Assembly (NCBI GenBank): GCA_012934845.2
Contig: WNNJ02003613.1
Span: forward strand, 115,079-179,078
From: Pomphorhynchus laevis
Taxonomy: Eukaryota > Acanthocephala > Palaeacanthocephala > Echinorhynchida > Pomphorhynchidae
DNA length: 64,000 bases
Reading direction: 5' to 3'
The notes under the pieces were generated by a model that saw only the letters and a list, made by a program, of their open reading frames with translations, had not been told where the DNA came from and did not search any database. Every line of letters begins with the position of its first letter. Position 1 is the stretch's first letter. A program made the translations under genes and the position numbers. This document shows positions 63,482 through 64,000 of this stretch, one piece after another.

Positions 63482-63549
63482 CAAAAACGTGCCGAGCGAT
63501 TATTCTCGAAACGGTTTATTTGGTTTTGCTAACGTGAAATCTTATGGCG
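63482..63549 (+). CDS. Candidate internal exon of an unidentified host gene
   Basis: Preceded by a pyrimidine-rich acceptor (TTTTTCCTTTTAG) and followed by a perfect donor (GTAAGT at 63550). One frame is open across it: NVPSDYSRNGLFGF then ANVKSYG. It ends in phase 1, matching the next candidate exon. Protein not recognised. Confidence 0.4.
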
Positions 63550-63714
63550 GTAAGTTACGAAGTGATATTATGATATCAATAAATTGATATCTTGGCATTA
63601 ATAAATTGATTTATCGTTATATATTGATATTAATATATATTGATATTAATATATCGATCTATATAAATATATCATTATATCATACATTGGTTGCAATACA
63701 CAAGCACTTGTGAA

Positions 63715-63757
63715 GCGACTCAAACAACTTTTATCAGAACAATTAAGCAGTATTTAA
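63715..63757 (+). CDS. Candidate terminal exon of the same gene
   Basis: After an AG at 63713-63714 the phase from the previous exon gives ALVKRLKQLLSEQLSSI and a stop at 63755-63757, an amphipathic helix-like end. The acceptor has a weak pyrimidine tract. Upstream exons were not found with confidence; a 101-codon frame at 62989-63294, preceded by CTATTTCAG, might contain one. Confidence 0.3.
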
Positions 63758-63759
63758 CT

Positions 63760-64000
63760 GTTACCCATAAGATTTCACGAGACTATTGCAATTTTACAAT
63801 TAATATCAAAAACTAATTTCGGAAAAGAAGACATGTTCAAGCTCATTCATCAGCTTAGAATTTAATGGGTTTAATTAATCGATTTAATACCGCCATGTCT
63901 TTTTTTCTAAAAAAATTAAAACAGATAAATTTAACAAAAACGATTGATAATTAATTAAAAAAATTTAAATATTAAAATATTAATATTAAATTAAATATTA
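63760..64000. other. AT-rich end of window, no feature seen
   Basis: Low-complexity A/T sequence; no coding or repeat signal recognised. Confidence 0.5.

Overview
This 64 kb window is animal nuclear DNA. Evidence: one spliced ribosomal-protein gene (RPSA/uS2, five exons, GT-AG introns), one intact aromatic-amino-acid-decarboxylase-like gene, and otherwise a dense, nested pile of eukaryotic retroelements in AT-rich sequence. No bacterial operons, rRNA, tRNA or CRISPR are visible. The RPSA protein is clearly diverged from textbook animal RPSA, so a fast-evolving invertebrate (perhaps a parasite) is possible, but the taxon cannot be fixed from the sequence.

Left third (1-28.5 kb): transposon inserted into transposon. 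Five groups recur. (a) LINEs whose RT is followed by a CCHC knuckle and a restriction-like-endonuclease-like domain (REL-LINEs, R2/R4/NeSL-like layout): 1-1150, remnant 3225-3410, 11826-13760. (b) L2-like LINEs with a conserved 3' hairpin: 1933-3230, 3640-4275, 4283-5580 continuing at 9544-10020, 10022-11822, 13765-13960, 17790-17860, 27020-27990. (c) CR1-like LINEs with an APE endonuclease and (TAA)n-type tails: 1150-1890, 17862-24345, 25440-28490, and a nearly intact copy at 19227-23489 flanked by a 19-bp target duplication. (d) Ty3/gypsy-type LTR elements: a whole-looking one at 5581-9538 with 84-bp identical LTRs, and a broken one at 14392-17435. (e) 3' pieces of a Penelope-like element (PLE) from 24.3 kb on.

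Middle (28.5-47.6 kb): host genes. RPSA spans 29562-34700; its second intron has taken up a PLE that is itself tandemly repeated (295-bp period). Three further PLE pieces, an APE-type LINE fossil (40.6-43.2 kb) and minisatellites follow. The intronless decarboxylase gene lies at 45935-47407.

Right third (47.6-64 kb): a 588-bp tandem array of PLE RT segment (47.9-50.45 kb); a CR1-like fossil on the minus strand (50.6-56.73 kb) split by a 5'-truncated REL-LINE with a 17-bp target duplication (54645-56436); a gypsy remnant; another REL-LINE fossil; more PLE copies, one piece inverted; and at the edge two candidate exons of an unidentified host gene.

The only genes that look host-functional are RPSA and the decarboxylase. 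The rest documents several retroelement families, some apparently young (identical LTRs, intact ORFs, clean target duplications) and others old, plus an unusual number of snap-back hairpins and tandem duplications.
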